Positions 28,101-36,658 are shown, numbered from the stretch's first letter. The stretch is DNA of 39,529 nucleotides from Myxococcaceae bacterium (GCA_905339255.1 CAJPFO010000098.1:1-39529), one strand, 5' to 3'. Notes: generated from the sequence alone by a model not told the origin. Made by a program: numbers and translations.

Positions 28101-28213
28101 GTCCCGAAGACGAACGCGAACTCGCGGGTCCAAACGGTCTGGTACAGGAGCGCTGCGAATCCCGAGAGCAGGAAGCACACCAGGACGAGCGTGAGGCGGA
28201 GGTCGGGTCTCAT
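25100..28213 (-). CDS. Membrane transporter-like / spermidine-synthase-fold / TPR-like fusion protein
   Basis: A 1037-residue protein in three parts. Residues 1-455 hold about 12 hydrophobic segments in two similar halves; FLLSGFAALLYQTVWTREFA resembles ILLSGICSFTYEVLWTRLLG. Residues 465-680 are a spermidine-synthase-like Rossmann fold with VVVGLGGGLAVEDV (535-548), IELEPEVV and SHPWTAGASHLYTKEFF (611-627). Residues 780-1037 are alanine-rich helical repeats, TPR-like. The catalytic aspartate motif of true aminopropyltransferases (DSSDP-like) is replaced by TSQPSHPW, so polyamine synthesis is doubtful. Such fused proteins are common but uncharacterised. The start is ATG 28211-28213 with GGAAGGA four bases upstream, overlapping the SGNH gene stop (ATGA). 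It is the last gene of a five-gene operon. Confidence 0.85.
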   Translation of the reverse strand: MRPDLRLTLVLVCFLLSGFAALLYQTVWTREFAFVFGTSELAVATVLAAYMGGLAGGAAIAGRFAERVRRPVLTYGLLELGIAASALAVPVAVGLSTDLYVALFGGADTPPTAGGGLQAVYYLLSSFLILFVPTGLMGATLPMLARHAVREEREIGARIGLLYATNTAGAVCGTLCAAFFLLPAIGQHATVLVGASINALVFVVATLLARLPPGPVAEAAAPSAEVRRVAGSWILPVILLSGICSFTYEVLWTRLLGHVLGGSVYAFSTMLASFLVGITIGSAIAARLATTRERATRGFAIAQLGTAALSLVAFAGVDALPALAVALGAGWQGSLGANAALSASVLLPSTLCIGATFPFAVRILARSAADASAATARVYSWNTVGAIAGAVGAGFFVVPLLGYRGSVLAAALANLVLAGIASWFAAPRAKVLLATSAVGAAIALVVPPATPWRLLRSSPFDLQPAEGEVTYFAVGRGATVLLLQRAGDPGTWHLRTNGLPEASIGATGDRAGRYPVNGWLSALPVLARPDAKQLVVVGLGGGLAVEDVPRSVEEIDVIELEPEVVAANRAVSGERRRDPLADPRVRLHVNDARGSLVLTDARFDAITSQPSHPWTAGASHLYTKEFFELARDRLAEDGVFVQWIGLAFVDEFLLRSLVATLLEVFPFVEVYRPEANAVLFLASKAPLDLASSADRAIAKDPATYAQIGVSGASDVLRARVLDAPGSRAFAKGALVNTDDHNFFETRSTSTLRTDALRAAGASRVLGPFDPLVREAPPGARLRDVRRLLAAGLGERAQAVAAAIPDSAERQTALGLAERAAGRDERAAALLSDALRLDPNQTEARFALVQIRRRALEQGNERALELAAGLSSEQSAVVEGWKLESAGRFDDLERIEERLAAVPAGDPAVSDALRLRAAWRLDRGDAANAREAMALLDRASALDGSVPGLVLRIRAAAQAGHSRAALGLASELAASIERAPRTRTKGSARLILETLDRLDLPPELTDEARVIRARLAPFAGDGPDPDRGSDAVPAQREG

Positions 28214-29418
28214 GGCGTCCTTCCGTCGCGAGCGGGGCGTCCGGCCGCGGCCCTTTCGACCATCGGCGCGAGTGCCTCGGCGATCAAGCGATGACCCACC
28301 GGGTTCGGATGGCACGCGTCGGGCAGTAGACCGAGGAGCTTCGGGTTCGCTGCGACCGCCTTCCCCCCGTAGCGCGCGACCACGGCCTCACGGTCGGCCT
28401 CGAAGGCCGGATCGCTCGCGATCCGCGGGATCGCGTCCTCGACGAGACGGGTCGCGTCGAGGAAGGGAGTCCCCGTTTCGTCGGCGACCCGCCGGAGCAC
28501 CTCGGCGACGGGGCCGCGCGCGCAGTTCGCGACGAGGACGATCCCGACGTTCGCGGTGCGCGCGGCAGCGACGGCCGCGCGCACGTTCGCCTCTGCCGCG
28601 GTGTAACCCGAGACGTTGCGGACATCGTCGGGAGGCTTCGCTCCACTTCGGAGCTTCGCGACCCAGGCATCGAGCGTCTCGTAGAAGCGGCTCCGGTGCA
28701 GGATCTCGAGGAGCGCTCCGACCCATCCTTCGCGCTGGACGTACGTCGCGCGATCTGCGGCTCCGGTCATTGCGCCGTCGTTCGCGATGTAGCTCCAGGT
28801 GACGACGTCCGGGGAGACCGCGAGCCCGTCACTCACGAGTGTCACCAGCCCCTGGAACGACGAATAGCCGGGGACCCCGAGATTCAGGACCTCCCAGCCG
28901 GCCTCGCGGCCACCGAGCGCCCGTTCGAGGCGCGCGGGATAGGCCTCTTCTTCCGCCACGCCCCAGCCGAAAGTCGAGGAGTCTCCGAGCGAGGCGACGC
29001 GGCGGACGCCGGCAGCGGGCCCCGATTCGAACGCCCGGGTGCGGTAGCCCTGCGGGCTGGTCCGAACCGACCAGCGCGTCCGTTCGCGCGCACTGGCCGG
29101 AGCGAAGACGTCGAGGAGCGAGACCTCGACGTCGGGGCGCAGACGATAGAAGCGATGGCGATCCCATTCGTAGAGGTCGTAGTAGCGGCCGAGAAAGCCC
29201 TCGGCCGCGAAGGCCTCGCGGTAGTCCTCTCGAGGTAGGAGCCAGCGCTCCGAGAGCCAGGCCGGGTTCGCCGTCGCCCCGCCGAGCCGCGGGCGGAGAT
29301 CGAAGACACGGCAGATGACCTCCGCCGTACCGAAGAAGAGCAAGAGCGCCAAAATGGCGAGCATCGCGTTGGCGACACCCGACTGTGTCTTTCGAGACGC
29401 CTCGATCTCGTGGCTCAC
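28210..29418 (-). CDS. Membrane-anchored SGNH/GDSL-family hydrolase
   Basis: A 402-residue protein with one N-terminal membrane helix (about 16-37) and a periplasmic SGNH domain. Block I is VASLGDSSTFGWG (Ser147 nucleophile), block II is NLGVPGYSSFQG, block III is probably SYIANDGA, and block V is DACHPNPVGH (Asp367, His370). Family members are esterases or acetyltransferases and deacetylases acting on glycans, lipids or acyl groups. In this operon a role in acylating or deacylating a surface glycan is a fair guess, not shown. The start is GTG 29416-29418, overlapping the upstream stop (GTGA); its own stop overlaps the next gene as ATGA. The frame is open further upstream only inside the STT3-like gene. 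Confidence 0.85.
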   Translation of the reverse strand: MSHEIEASRKTQSGVANAMLAILALLLFFGTAEVICRVFDLRPRLGGATANPAWLSERWLLPREDYREAFAAEGFLGRYYDLYEWDRHRFYRLRPDVEVSLLDVFAPASARERTRWSVRTSPQGYRTRAFESGPAAGVRRVASLGDSSTFGWGVAEEEAYPARLERALGGREAGWEVLNLGVPGYSSFQGLVTLVSDGLAVSPDVVTWSYIANDGAMTGAADRATYVQREGWVGALLEILHRSRFYETLDAWVAKLRSGAKPPDDVRNVSGYTAAEANVRAAVAAARTANVGIVLVANCARGPVAEVLRRVADETGTPFLDATRLVEDAIPRIASDPAFEADREAVVARYGGKAVAANPKLLGLLPDACHPNPVGHRLIAEALAPMVERAAAGRPARDGRTP

Positions 29419-31595
29419 GATGCGTCCTCGGCAACCGGGATCGTCGACCCCGAAAGTACCGCCTGCTCCGGAATCTCGACGTCGAGGATGCGGTCTCCGA
29501 CCGAGACCCGGAAGGGCCCCTCCGGCCGTGCGGGCGCCGTGGTTCGCGTGGCGTAGGGAATCCGGAGCCTCGCCATCCCGTTCGCATCCGCGACGGCCTC
29601 GGTCCTCCACGGAAAGCGGCGTCCCGCAGGAGTCGAGACGGTAACGCTCGCGCGAACCCGAGTTCCGGGCGGAGCCTTTGCCTCGAGGACGGCGCCCGGA
29701 ACGACCTCGAAGAGCTTGTAGGGAACTCCGCGCTCGCGGATCGGCCGGCCGAACTGCTCTCCGATCGGCCTTCCGCCCGCGGGTCCTTCGGTCACGAGGC
29801 GGAACCGACCGAAGGCCGGCCTTCCGGCGGCGGCGTTGCCGTCGCTCCGGTGCAGGCGATTCGTGAGCGTGGTCGGGACGCTTCCCCCGTAATCCGTCGT
29901 GACGACGTAGCGGCTCCGAAGGCGTCGCGCCTCCTCGACCGCGCGCTCTTCACTTTCGAGCGGGAAGAAAGCTCCCACGGCTGTGTAGTTCGCGGCTCCG
30001 ATGTAGGGGCCGAAGTTGTCGGCGGGGGTCGCTCGCCGCGCCGCGTAATGGAGGACGTGGCCGATCCCCGGATATGCGAGGATTCCGTACTCGGGTCTGC
30101 GGCCTGGATCGTCGAAGCCCTGCGTCTCGGGGGTGGCCTCGCGGACGAGCTCGGCGAAGCGCAGCATCGTGCCCTCGTAGCTCTCGAGCGCGCGGTCGCG
30201 CGGGGGCTCGAATCCGCCGAACGCGCGGAGGGTTTTGGCGGCTGCGCGCGCCTGAACGTCGATCACCGGTGAGAGCAGGAACATCGCGGCGATGACCGCG
30301 AGGGTTCGGGCTACCGCCGGGCGGGCGCAAACGATCCGATGCGACACGGCGCCGAGGAGCAGCGCGAAGCCCACGCTTGCTGCCGGTGCGTAGTCGTTTC
30401 CGAATCGCGCCTGCAGGAGTGCCAGGAATCCGAACGCCGCACACCACGCCGTGAGAACGAGAAGAGGCGCCCGGCGAGCCTCGGAGCGCAGCCCGAGCAC
30501 GAGCGTCCCGATCGGCACGAACGGGATGAGCGCGGCAAAGCCACCGAAGGTCGCGAGGCCGAGTGCGATCGAGAAGCCGTTCGCGAACGAAACGAGCGGA
30601 TACTGCTCGAGATTCTGGCCTTGGTACGCATCGGTCTTCGCGACGTAGTCCAGACCGAGCGAGAGCTCGGCGAGGAGCCCGCTCGAAGCGGCGAGCGCGA
30701 GAAGCAAGAATGCCGAGAGGCCCGCCGCACGAGCGGAGCGCGCGAACGCCGACCCTGCCGGCCGCGCGCGCTCCCAGGCGGCGAGGAGCGCTGCGACCAT
30801 CGCGACGATGCCGAGCAGCGCCGGATGCAGCCACGAGAGCTCGATCGCCGAGAAGGATCCGCCGACGGTCGTTTCGGAGAGTGGAAGGAAGGGCAGGACC
30901 AGCAGCGCCGAGAGCGCCGTGCTCCAGGCCTCGCCGACGAGCAGTGAGCACCGGCCCGAGAGCACGCCGGCGCCGAGCAGAGCGCCCTCGACGATCGCGA
31001 GGTAGACGAGGCTCCCCGGCCAGGTGAGGAGCATCGTGACGCGCGCCACGACCAGCCCGGCGAAGCTCTTCGCGGGCGAAGCATGGGGATCCGGGATCGT
31101 CGAGACCGCCGCGAGCGAGAGCGCGAGCAGCGTGGCGCCGAGGAGCGACTGTGCGGCGTGGTGGTCCGCATTGCCGACGTTCGAGTACAAGATGGTCGCC
31201 GGCAGCATCGCGAAGAGCAGCGCTGCTCCGACGCCGACCGCACGCGAGGCGACGAACTTTCCGGCGGCGTACACGGGAAGTACGCCGAGCGTGCCGAGGA
31301 CGACGGGCGCCCATGCGGCGACGCGCTCGAAGGTCGGCTGCGTATCTCCGAACAGGCGCGCGACGGCGCCGAGCACGAAGTCGTAGAGCGGTGGCCACGG
31401 CGCGTGGGCTCCGTCCGGGAAGTTCAGCAGTGGATCGAAGCCGAGGATCCGCGGAAAATTCTCGAACGTGAACCAGGCGCGGCGAGCGTGGTACCACGCA
31501 TCGCCGAGCGCGAAGACGACCGAGCCATCGCCCGGGAAGACCCGTTCCGCGCCCACGCTTCGCGTCGCGAAGGCGGCGAGCAGCGCCGTCGCCAC
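29415..31595 (-). CDS. STT3/AglB/PglB-like oligosaccharyltransferase homologue
   Basis: A protein of about 726 residues: a multi-helix GT-C membrane domain (to about 445) and a periplasmic C-terminal domain. STT3 features are ALGDAWYHARRA in the first outer loop (Asp32, compare DPWYH), GNADHHAAQ (about 141-149, compare archaeal ADHHVAE), TWPGSLVY, QNLEQYP (Glu330, compare the SVSE/TIxE loop), QARFGNDYAP (about 395-404) and YGILAYPGIGHVLHYAARRA followed by ADNFGPYIG. The last stretch aligns with WWDYGxxI...R..NDN, but the WWD triad is replaced by AYP, so acceptor-sequon recognition must differ or be lost. GTG 31593-31595 is the first canonical start; CTG 31629-31631, overlapping the upstream TGA, would add 12 residues ahead of TM1. 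The C-terminus ends in small beta-rich segments. Confidence 0.8.
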   Translation of the reverse strand: MATALLAAFATRSVGAERVFPGDGSVVFALGDAWYHARRAWFTFENFPRILGFDPLLNFPDGAHAPWPPLYDFVLGAVARLFGDTQPTFERVAAWAPVVLGTLGVLPVYAAGKFVASRAVGVGAALLFAMLPATILYSNVGNADHHAAQSLLGATLLALSLAAVSTIPDPHASPAKSFAGLVVARVTMLLTWPGSLVYLAIVEGALLGAGVLSGRCSLLVGEAWSTALSALLVLPFLPLSETTVGGSFSAIELSWLHPALLGIVAMVAALLAAWERARPAGSAFARSARAAGLSAFLLLALAASSGLLAELSLGLDYVAKTDAYQGQNLEQYPLVSFANGFSIALGLATFGGFAALIPFVPIGTLVLGLRSEARRAPLLVLTAWCAAFGFLALLQARFGNDYAPAASVGFALLLGAVSHRIVCARPAVARTLAVIAAMFLLSPVIDVQARAAAKTLRAFGGFEPPRDRALESYEGTMLRFAELVREATPETQGFDDPGRRPEYGILAYPGIGHVLHYAARRATPADNFGPYIGAANYTAVGAFFPLESEERAVEEARRLRSRYVVTTDYGGSVPTTLTNRLHRSDGNAAAGRPAFGRFRLVTEGPAGGRPIGEQFGRPIRERGVPYKLFEVVPGAVLEAKAPPGTRVRASVTVSTPAGRRFPWRTEAVADANGMARLRIPYATRTTAPARPEGPFRVSVGDRILDVEIPEQAVLSGSTIPVAEDAS

Positions 31596-31627
31596 GCCGG
31601 CGGCCGCCGTGCGGCGCGAGATCTCGT

Positions 31628-34099
31628 TCAGGAGGCGCTCGGTGCGGACTTCGCCGCCGTCCGCGCGGCCTCGAGCTCTCGTCTCGCCTCGGCCGCCTCG
31701 GAGAAGTTCGGGTCGAGATCGAGGGCACGCTCGAACGCGGAGGCGGCTTCCGCGTTCCGGCCGAGCGCCCGGAGTACGAGTCCGAGGTGGTGTTGGTACG
31801 CGGCTTGGACGGGCTGCCCCGACTCCTCGGCGAGCTGGATCGCGTAACGCGACTGCTGGAGCGCGGGTTCGAGGAGCCCCTTCCGGAGGTAGACGTATGC
31901 GAGGGTGTCCGCAGCGTTCGGATCGGTCGAGAGCGCGCGCTGCGCCTCCTGCGCGAGCGTGAGCGCCCGCTCCAGGTTGCTGCCTTCCTGCGCGAGGAGG
32001 TATGCGAGGTCGTTCTTTGCACCCGCGAGGTCGGGGCGTTCGGCGAGTGCTCGTTCGAGCGTATCGCGAGTCTTCGAAGTCTCTCCTCGCGAGAGATAGA
32101 TCCGGGCGAGGAGGAGCCTCGCTCCCGGCGAGAGCGCTCCCGTTCGATCGGCTTCCTCGAGGGATGCGACCGCGAGGTCGAGCTTGTCTTGCGCAGCGTA
32201 GATCTGCAGCAGGAGCTCGAGCGCGCCAGGGAGGTTCGGAGCCACCTCGAAGAGGCGATTGATGTCCTTCTCGGCTTCCTCGTACCGGCGATCGGCGGCG
32301 AGAAGCCGCGCGCGGGCTAGGAGCGCTGCGGCCGGAGGTTCTCCGCCATCGATGATCGCGTCGAGTCGCTCGCGCGCCTCTCGTGCCCGACCGTTCGACA
32401 CGTCGAGACGCGTGATCGCGGCAATCAGGCCCCCATGCCTCGGCGCGCGCGAGAGCGCGGTCTCGAGGTGCTTGCGTGCGGCGTCGGGGGATTTCGCTCC
32501 CTCGCGCGCGGCGAACTCGATCGAACCGAGAATCGGCGGCTCCGGGAGCGCGAGCGCCCCTTCGAGAACCTGCCGGGCGACGATCGGTCGACCGCCCTCG
32601 TAGAGTGCGCTTGCGAGCAGCACCAGATCGCGCGGCGGCAACTCGACCCCCGCCTGCAGGAGCTGGAACCAGGTCTGCGCGGCGAGCGTCCAGTCGCGCG
32701 AGGCGTGGTGGATCCGCGCCTTCAGCATCGCCGTCTCCGGAGCACGCCCCCCCGACAGCGCGAGGCTTCGATCCGCTGCGGCGACCGCGCTCGGAAGGTT
32801 TCCGAGCTGGAATTCGGCGAGGGCGAGCATCCGATACGCCTCGGCGCTCTCGCGCTTCTGGACGAGATCTCGAAGCAGCGGCGCTGCATCGACATAGCGG
32901 CTCTCGACGGTCGCGAGGCGTGCCCGGGCGAGCTGCGTGCTCGGATCCTTCGGGAACTCCTTCTCGAGCGCAGCGATCGTCGCGAGCGCCTCGTCCCGTT
33001 TCGCGAGCTGGAGCTGGACGCCCGCGAGGAGCTCGAGCGCTCGGGCACGCTCCTCGCCCTTCGCAGCGAGCGCCGCGAGACCCTGCTCGGCCTCTTCGCC
33101 GCGGCCGTTCTGGAAGAGCCACGCCGCGCGGCGCCAGTGCGCATCGAGGTCGCTCGGGCGCTTTCCGAGAAGATCCTTCCAGACGGTGTCGCCAGAGCCG
33201 TCTTTCTGCTCGCGCGCGGTCGCGAGATCCGCCCACGCGTCGAGATTCGAGTCATCGGCCGCAACGAGTTGTTCGAGGGCGTAGATCCCGAACTCGGAAT
33301 CCTTCGCGATGCGTGCGTAGTCGAGGCCCACGGCCGCCGCCTCGCGACGCTCCCCCGCGCTGCCCTTCTGGTTCGCGATCTCGATCGCGCTCCGGAAGGC
33401 CGCGCGTGCCTCGTCAGGATGTTCTCCCCAGAAGAGGTAGGTCCGACCGATGTTGGCTCGGACGACGTGATTGCCGCCGTAGAGCTCGTCGGACTTCCGG
33501 AAAGCGGCGAGTGCCTGCTCGAAGAGCTCGTCGGGCGGCGTCTTCTTGGCAAGACGTGCCTCGCGGATCTGTGCCTGGCGGACGATCCCGATCTGCATCG
33601 GGTAGAGCGGGTCGTTCGGGGCGAGCTCGACCGCAGTCATCGCGGCAGCCAGCGCTTCTTGGGTGTTGCCTTGATGGAGAGCCACCTCCATGCGCCGAAG
33701 GTGCGCCATCGGGTTGCCGGGCTCGCGTTCGAGCACCGCGCTCACCAGCTCGAGGGCGCGGGTGGGATCCCCGCCCATCACGAGCTTCGCTTCGTCGAGC
33801 GTCGCGTCGGTTCGCGTCGGATCGAGCCGCTGTGTCTCGCGGAGGTAGAAGATTGCGTTCGCGTAATCCTGCTGTGCGACCAGCGCATTTGCGATTGCGT
33901 AGTTCGTGTCCGCGTTTCGCGGTTCGAGCTTGAGCGCGTTGCGGAGCTCGAGGAGTGCCTCGCGCGGCCTGCCCTGTTCCTGGTAGGTCTTCGCGTTCCC
34001 GAGATGCTCGAGCATCTTCTCGTGGTCCGAGCGGCAGCCACCGAGCGAGAGGCCGAGAGCGACGATCGCCACGGCTCGACGCAACGTCGAAGGACGCAT
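31628..34099 (-). CDS. TPR-repeat lipoprotein (PrsT-like)
   Basis: An 823-residue lipoprotein. A signal peptide ends in LSLGGC (lipobox), then tetratricopeptide repeats run almost without break to the C-terminus. Clear repeats include YQEQGRPREALLELRNALKL, ALVAQQDYANAIFYL, YLSRGETSKTRDTLERAL and ALGRNAEAASAFERALDLD. Length and architecture resemble the TPR lipoprotein PrsT of PEP-CTERM/exosortase gene clusters, although such repeats are weak evidence of orthology. It probably acts as a scaffold at the outer membrane. The start is ATG 34097-34099 with GAGGAG five bases upstream; ATG 34120 is less likely because it would put 7 residues before the signal. It lies 45 bases after the first TPR lipoprotein gene and directly abuts the STT3-like gene. 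Confidence 0.88.
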   Translation of the reverse strand: MRPSTLRRAVAIVALGLSLGGCRSDHEKMLEHLGNAKTYQEQGRPREALLELRNALKLEPRNADTNYAIANALVAQQDYANAIFYLRETQRLDPTRTDATLDEAKLVMGGDPTRALELVSAVLEREPGNPMAHLRRMEVALHQGNTQEALAAAMTAVELAPNDPLYPMQIGIVRQAQIREARLAKKTPPDELFEQALAAFRKSDELYGGNHVVRANIGRTYLFWGEHPDEARAAFRSAIEIANQKGSAGERREAAAVGLDYARIAKDSEFGIYALEQLVAADDSNLDAWADLATAREQKDGSGDTVWKDLLGKRPSDLDAHWRRAAWLFQNGRGEEAEQGLAALAAKGEERARALELLAGVQLQLAKRDEALATIAALEKEFPKDPSTQLARARLATVESRYVDAAPLLRDLVQKRESAEAYRMLALAEFQLGNLPSAVAAADRSLALSGGRAPETAMLKARIHHASRDWTLAAQTWFQLLQAGVELPPRDLVLLASALYEGGRPIVARQVLEGALALPEPPILGSIEFAAREGAKSPDAARKHLETALSRAPRHGGLIAAITRLDVSNGRAREARERLDAIIDGGEPPAAALLARARLLAADRRYEEAEKDINRLFEVAPNLPGALELLLQIYAAQDKLDLAVASLEEADRTGALSPGARLLLARIYLSRGETSKTRDTLERALAERPDLAGAKNDLAYLLAQEGSNLERALTLAQEAQRALSTDPNAADTLAYVYLRKGLLEPALQQSRYAIQLAEESGQPVQAAYQHHLGLVLRALGRNAEAASAFERALDLDPNFSEAAEARRELEAARTAAKSAPSAS

Positions 34100-34144
34100 C
34101 AGGACTCCTCGCGGCGCCATCGGGAGGCCGCGTATCCGGGAAGG

Positions 34145-36592
34145 CTATCCCTGCGGCTGCTCGAGCCGCGCGATCTCCTGCTTCGCGGCCTCGGCGTCCG
34201 GGAAGGGGCCGAGCGCGAGCGCCTCGCGCAGTGTCGCCATCGCCCTGTCCCGATCGCCACTTTGCGCCAGTGCGAGGCCGAGGTGATAGCGGATCGTCGG
34301 ATCCTTGGGCCGCAGCCGGAGCGCGCGCTCGAAGTCCGCGATCGCCGCGGCCGCGTCCCCACGCTTCATGCGCACGAATCCGAGCGTGTCGAGAACGTCG
34401 GCCGACGGGTTGATCTTCGAGGCGCGCTCGGCCATCGAAAGCGCCTGGTCGAGATCGCGCTCGCCGCTCGCGAGAATCCAGGCGAGATCGTTGAGCGCGT
34501 CGGCGTTCGACGGCGCGATCGCGAGAACGTCGCGAAGGCGCTGCTCTGCGCCTGCGGCATCTCCCCTTCCGAGGACGATCTGCGCCGCGCGATAACGCGC
34601 GTCGACGTTCTTCGGATCGAGGGCCCCCGCGCGCTCGACGATCTCGAGCGCCGTCTGCGGGTTCCCCGCCTCGACCTCGAGGGATGCCAATCCGATGAGC
34701 GGCCGCGCGGACGCGGGATCCGCTGCGGCAGCCTTCTCGAAGCTCGCCCTCGCGTCGGCCTTGCGTCCGAGGCGTGCGAGCGCCACTCCGCGAAGCTCGA
34801 GGAGCGAGGCCTTCTCGGGGCTCGCAGCGAGCGCCGCGTCGATCCGGGCGAGCGCCGATTCGCCGCGGCCGAGCACGAGCAGATCCTCGACCAGCGTGCG
34901 GAGCGCGTCCTCGTTCGCAGGATCCGAGAGGTCGAGCTTCGCCGACTCGATCGCCACGACGGCCTGCGCGGGGCCCTTTGCGCCCCGCTCGACGACGGCG
35001 CGCTCGACGGCCACCGCGGCCGCAGCACCCGGGACGGTCGCCATGTTGTCGAGCGTGGCGCGTGCCGCGTCGAGTTCTCCTTCGCGGGCCGCCGCCCGCA
35101 CGGCGATCCGGAATGCGGGAAGGCTCGACGGATCCCGGTGCGCGACGTGCTTCATCGCGTAGTTCGCCGCGGGGCCGTTCTCGCCGCGCTCGAGGTAGAT
35201 CGCTGCGAGTGCGAGCGACGCATCGGTCGCCGACGCGTCCGTCCGAACGGCCTCGCGGAACTCCAAGATGGCGCGGTCGCTGTCGCCGGCCTCGCGTGCC
35301 GCCGCGCCCGCCATGTAACGCGCGGCCGGGTTGTTCGGCCAGCGGCGGAGCCCGGTATCGAACGCCTCGAGCGCGCCCTTCGCATCGCCCTTCGCGAGCA
35401 GGATGCGCCCGCGCAGGATCTCACGGTAGGCAGGTTCCTGGATCGCGCCGAGCACTTCTTCGGCCTGGTCGAGCCGGCCGAGGTCCGCGTAGAGGTCGCC
35501 CTGCGCGAAGCGGAGGTTGTCGTCGCCTCCGCCGGCGAGCTGTACGGCGCGCTCGAGCGACGCGGCCGCCTCGTCGCGGCGGCCGTGACGACGCTGGAAA
35601 TCGGCGAGCACCTGCCACGCGCCCGGCGTTCCGAACGATTCTGCTGCCTCGACGAGGATCGCCTGCGCCTCGTCGATCTTTCCCGAGCGCGCGACGCGCT
35701 CAGCGAGCATGACGCGGAACGAGAGGTTCTCGGGCGCCTCCGCGACGGCCTTTCGCCAGAGCTCGGTACCCTTCTCGGGTCGTGCGGTCCTGTCGTAGAA
35801 CTGTGTCGCGAGCTGGAGTGCGAGGGGTTCGGTCGAATGGGTCGCGAGGCACTCGAGATACTGCGCCTCGGCGCGAGCCGCGTCCTTGCGACCGGTGTCG
35901 TAGAAGTTCGCGAGGGCGAGGCAGCCGCGCGCGGCGATCCCCGGGTCCCCGCTCTTCGCTCCGAGTTCCTTCACGTCTTGGTAGGTCTTCTCGGCGTCGT
36001 CGAGGCGGCCCGTTTCAGCGAGGATCGAACCGAGCAGGACGGCGGCCTGGTAGTCGTCGGGCTGCATTTCGCGAAGGCGCGTCGCATCCGCGAGCGCTTC
36101 GTCCTTGCTCCCTGCCGCGACGTACGCATGCGTGCGCATGCGGAGCGCAGCGACGTTTCCGGGGTCGGTTTCGAGAACCCGCGTCGAGACCCGGATCGCG
36201 TCGTCGGGCGCGTTCACCGAGAGGAAGGCCGAGGCGAGCAGCAGGCCCGAGGGAACCGCAAACTCGGGCGACTTCGACGACTTCTCGAGCGGCCAGACCG
36301 CGAGGCTCGGCTGCCCGGTTTGCACCAGCGCGACGCCGAGGCGATGGTTCGCCTCCGCGAGATCGGGGGACTCTTCGAGGATGCTGCGGAGGGGCTCGAT
36401 CGATTCGTTGAATTGACCGGCGTCCTGGAGCGTCCGCACCTCCTCGAGTCGCGAGTCGAGGCTCGATCCGCAGCCGAGTGCGAGGATCGAGACGGCGAGC
36501 GCGCAAGCGAGCCCTGCGAGCCGAATGCGGAGCGGGAGATCTCTTCCGCCGCCGTCCTGGAAGCGACGCGAAAGCGTGGGGATTCCCTGCAT
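34145..36592 (-). CDS. TPR-repeat lipoprotein, first gene of the operon
   Basis: An 815-residue predicted lipoprotein. After a basic N-terminus (LSRRFQDGGGRDLPLRIR) there is a hydrophobic stretch ending ILALGCGSS, a usable but not ideal lipobox. About twenty TPR-like repeats follow, for example LQDAGQFNESIEPLRSILEE, LAETGRLDDAEKTYQDVKE, LARLGRKADARASFEKAAA and RGDAAAAIADFERALRLRP. It is a paralogue in architecture of the next gene. I choose ATG 36590-36592, with GGAGGAA 9 bases upstream; ATG 36608-36610 overlaps that ribosome-binding site and would add six residues. It opens the five-gene minus-strand operon and is divergent from the sulfatase-fold gene across 66 bases. A role as outer-membrane scaffold for surface-protein or polysaccharide assembly is inference. 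Confidence 0.87.
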   Translation of the reverse strand: MQGIPTLSRRFQDGGGRDLPLRIRLAGLACALAVSILALGCGSSLDSRLEEVRTLQDAGQFNESIEPLRSILEESPDLAEANHRLGVALVQTGQPSLAVWPLEKSSKSPEFAVPSGLLLASAFLSVNAPDDAIRVSTRVLETDPGNVAALRMRTHAYVAAGSKDEALADATRLREMQPDDYQAAVLLGSILAETGRLDDAEKTYQDVKELGAKSGDPGIAARGCLALANFYDTGRKDAARAEAQYLECLATHSTEPLALQLATQFYDRTARPEKGTELWRKAVAEAPENLSFRVMLAERVARSGKIDEAQAILVEAAESFGTPGAWQVLADFQRRHGRRDEAAASLERAVQLAGGGDDNLRFAQGDLYADLGRLDQAEEVLGAIQEPAYREILRGRILLAKGDAKGALEAFDTGLRRWPNNPAARYMAGAAAREAGDSDRAILEFREAVRTDASATDASLALAAIYLERGENGPAANYAMKHVAHRDPSSLPAFRIAVRAAAREGELDAARATLDNMATVPGAAAAVAVERAVVERGAKGPAQAVVAIESAKLDLSDPANEDALRTLVEDLLVLGRGESALARIDAALAASPEKASLLELRGVALARLGRKADARASFEKAAAADPASARPLIGLASLEVEAGNPQTALEIVERAGALDPKNVDARYRAAQIVLGRGDAAGAEQRLRDVLAIAPSNADALNDLAWILASGERDLDQALSMAERASKINPSADVLDTLGFVRMKRGDAAAAIADFERALRLRPKDPTIRYHLGLALAQSGDRDRAMATLREALALGPFPDAEAAKQEIARLEQPQG

Positions 36593-36658
36593 GGGATTCG
36601 GTTCCTCCATGGGCCCGGAGAACGCGGCAGTATACGCATCGGCAGAGGAGCTTCCAGC
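36593..36658. promoter_or_regulatory. Divergent promoter region with palindromic -10 candidate
   Basis: These 66 bases must hold the promoters of both divergent transcription units. The most AT-rich spot is AGTATACG (36629-36636), which reads TATACG on the plus strand and TATACT on the minus strand (4 and 5 matches to TATAAT). A weak minus-strand -35 (TGGAAG) lies 16 bases upstream of TATACT. No -35 is convincing for the plus strand. Confidence 0.35.

Noticed and set aside
23918-28294. A 1458-codon plus-strand frame antisense to the spermidine-synthase fusion gene
   Set aside because: Composition is Arg/Glu-rich shadow coding with no recognisable motif, while the minus strand has clear membrane helices and a Rossmann domain.
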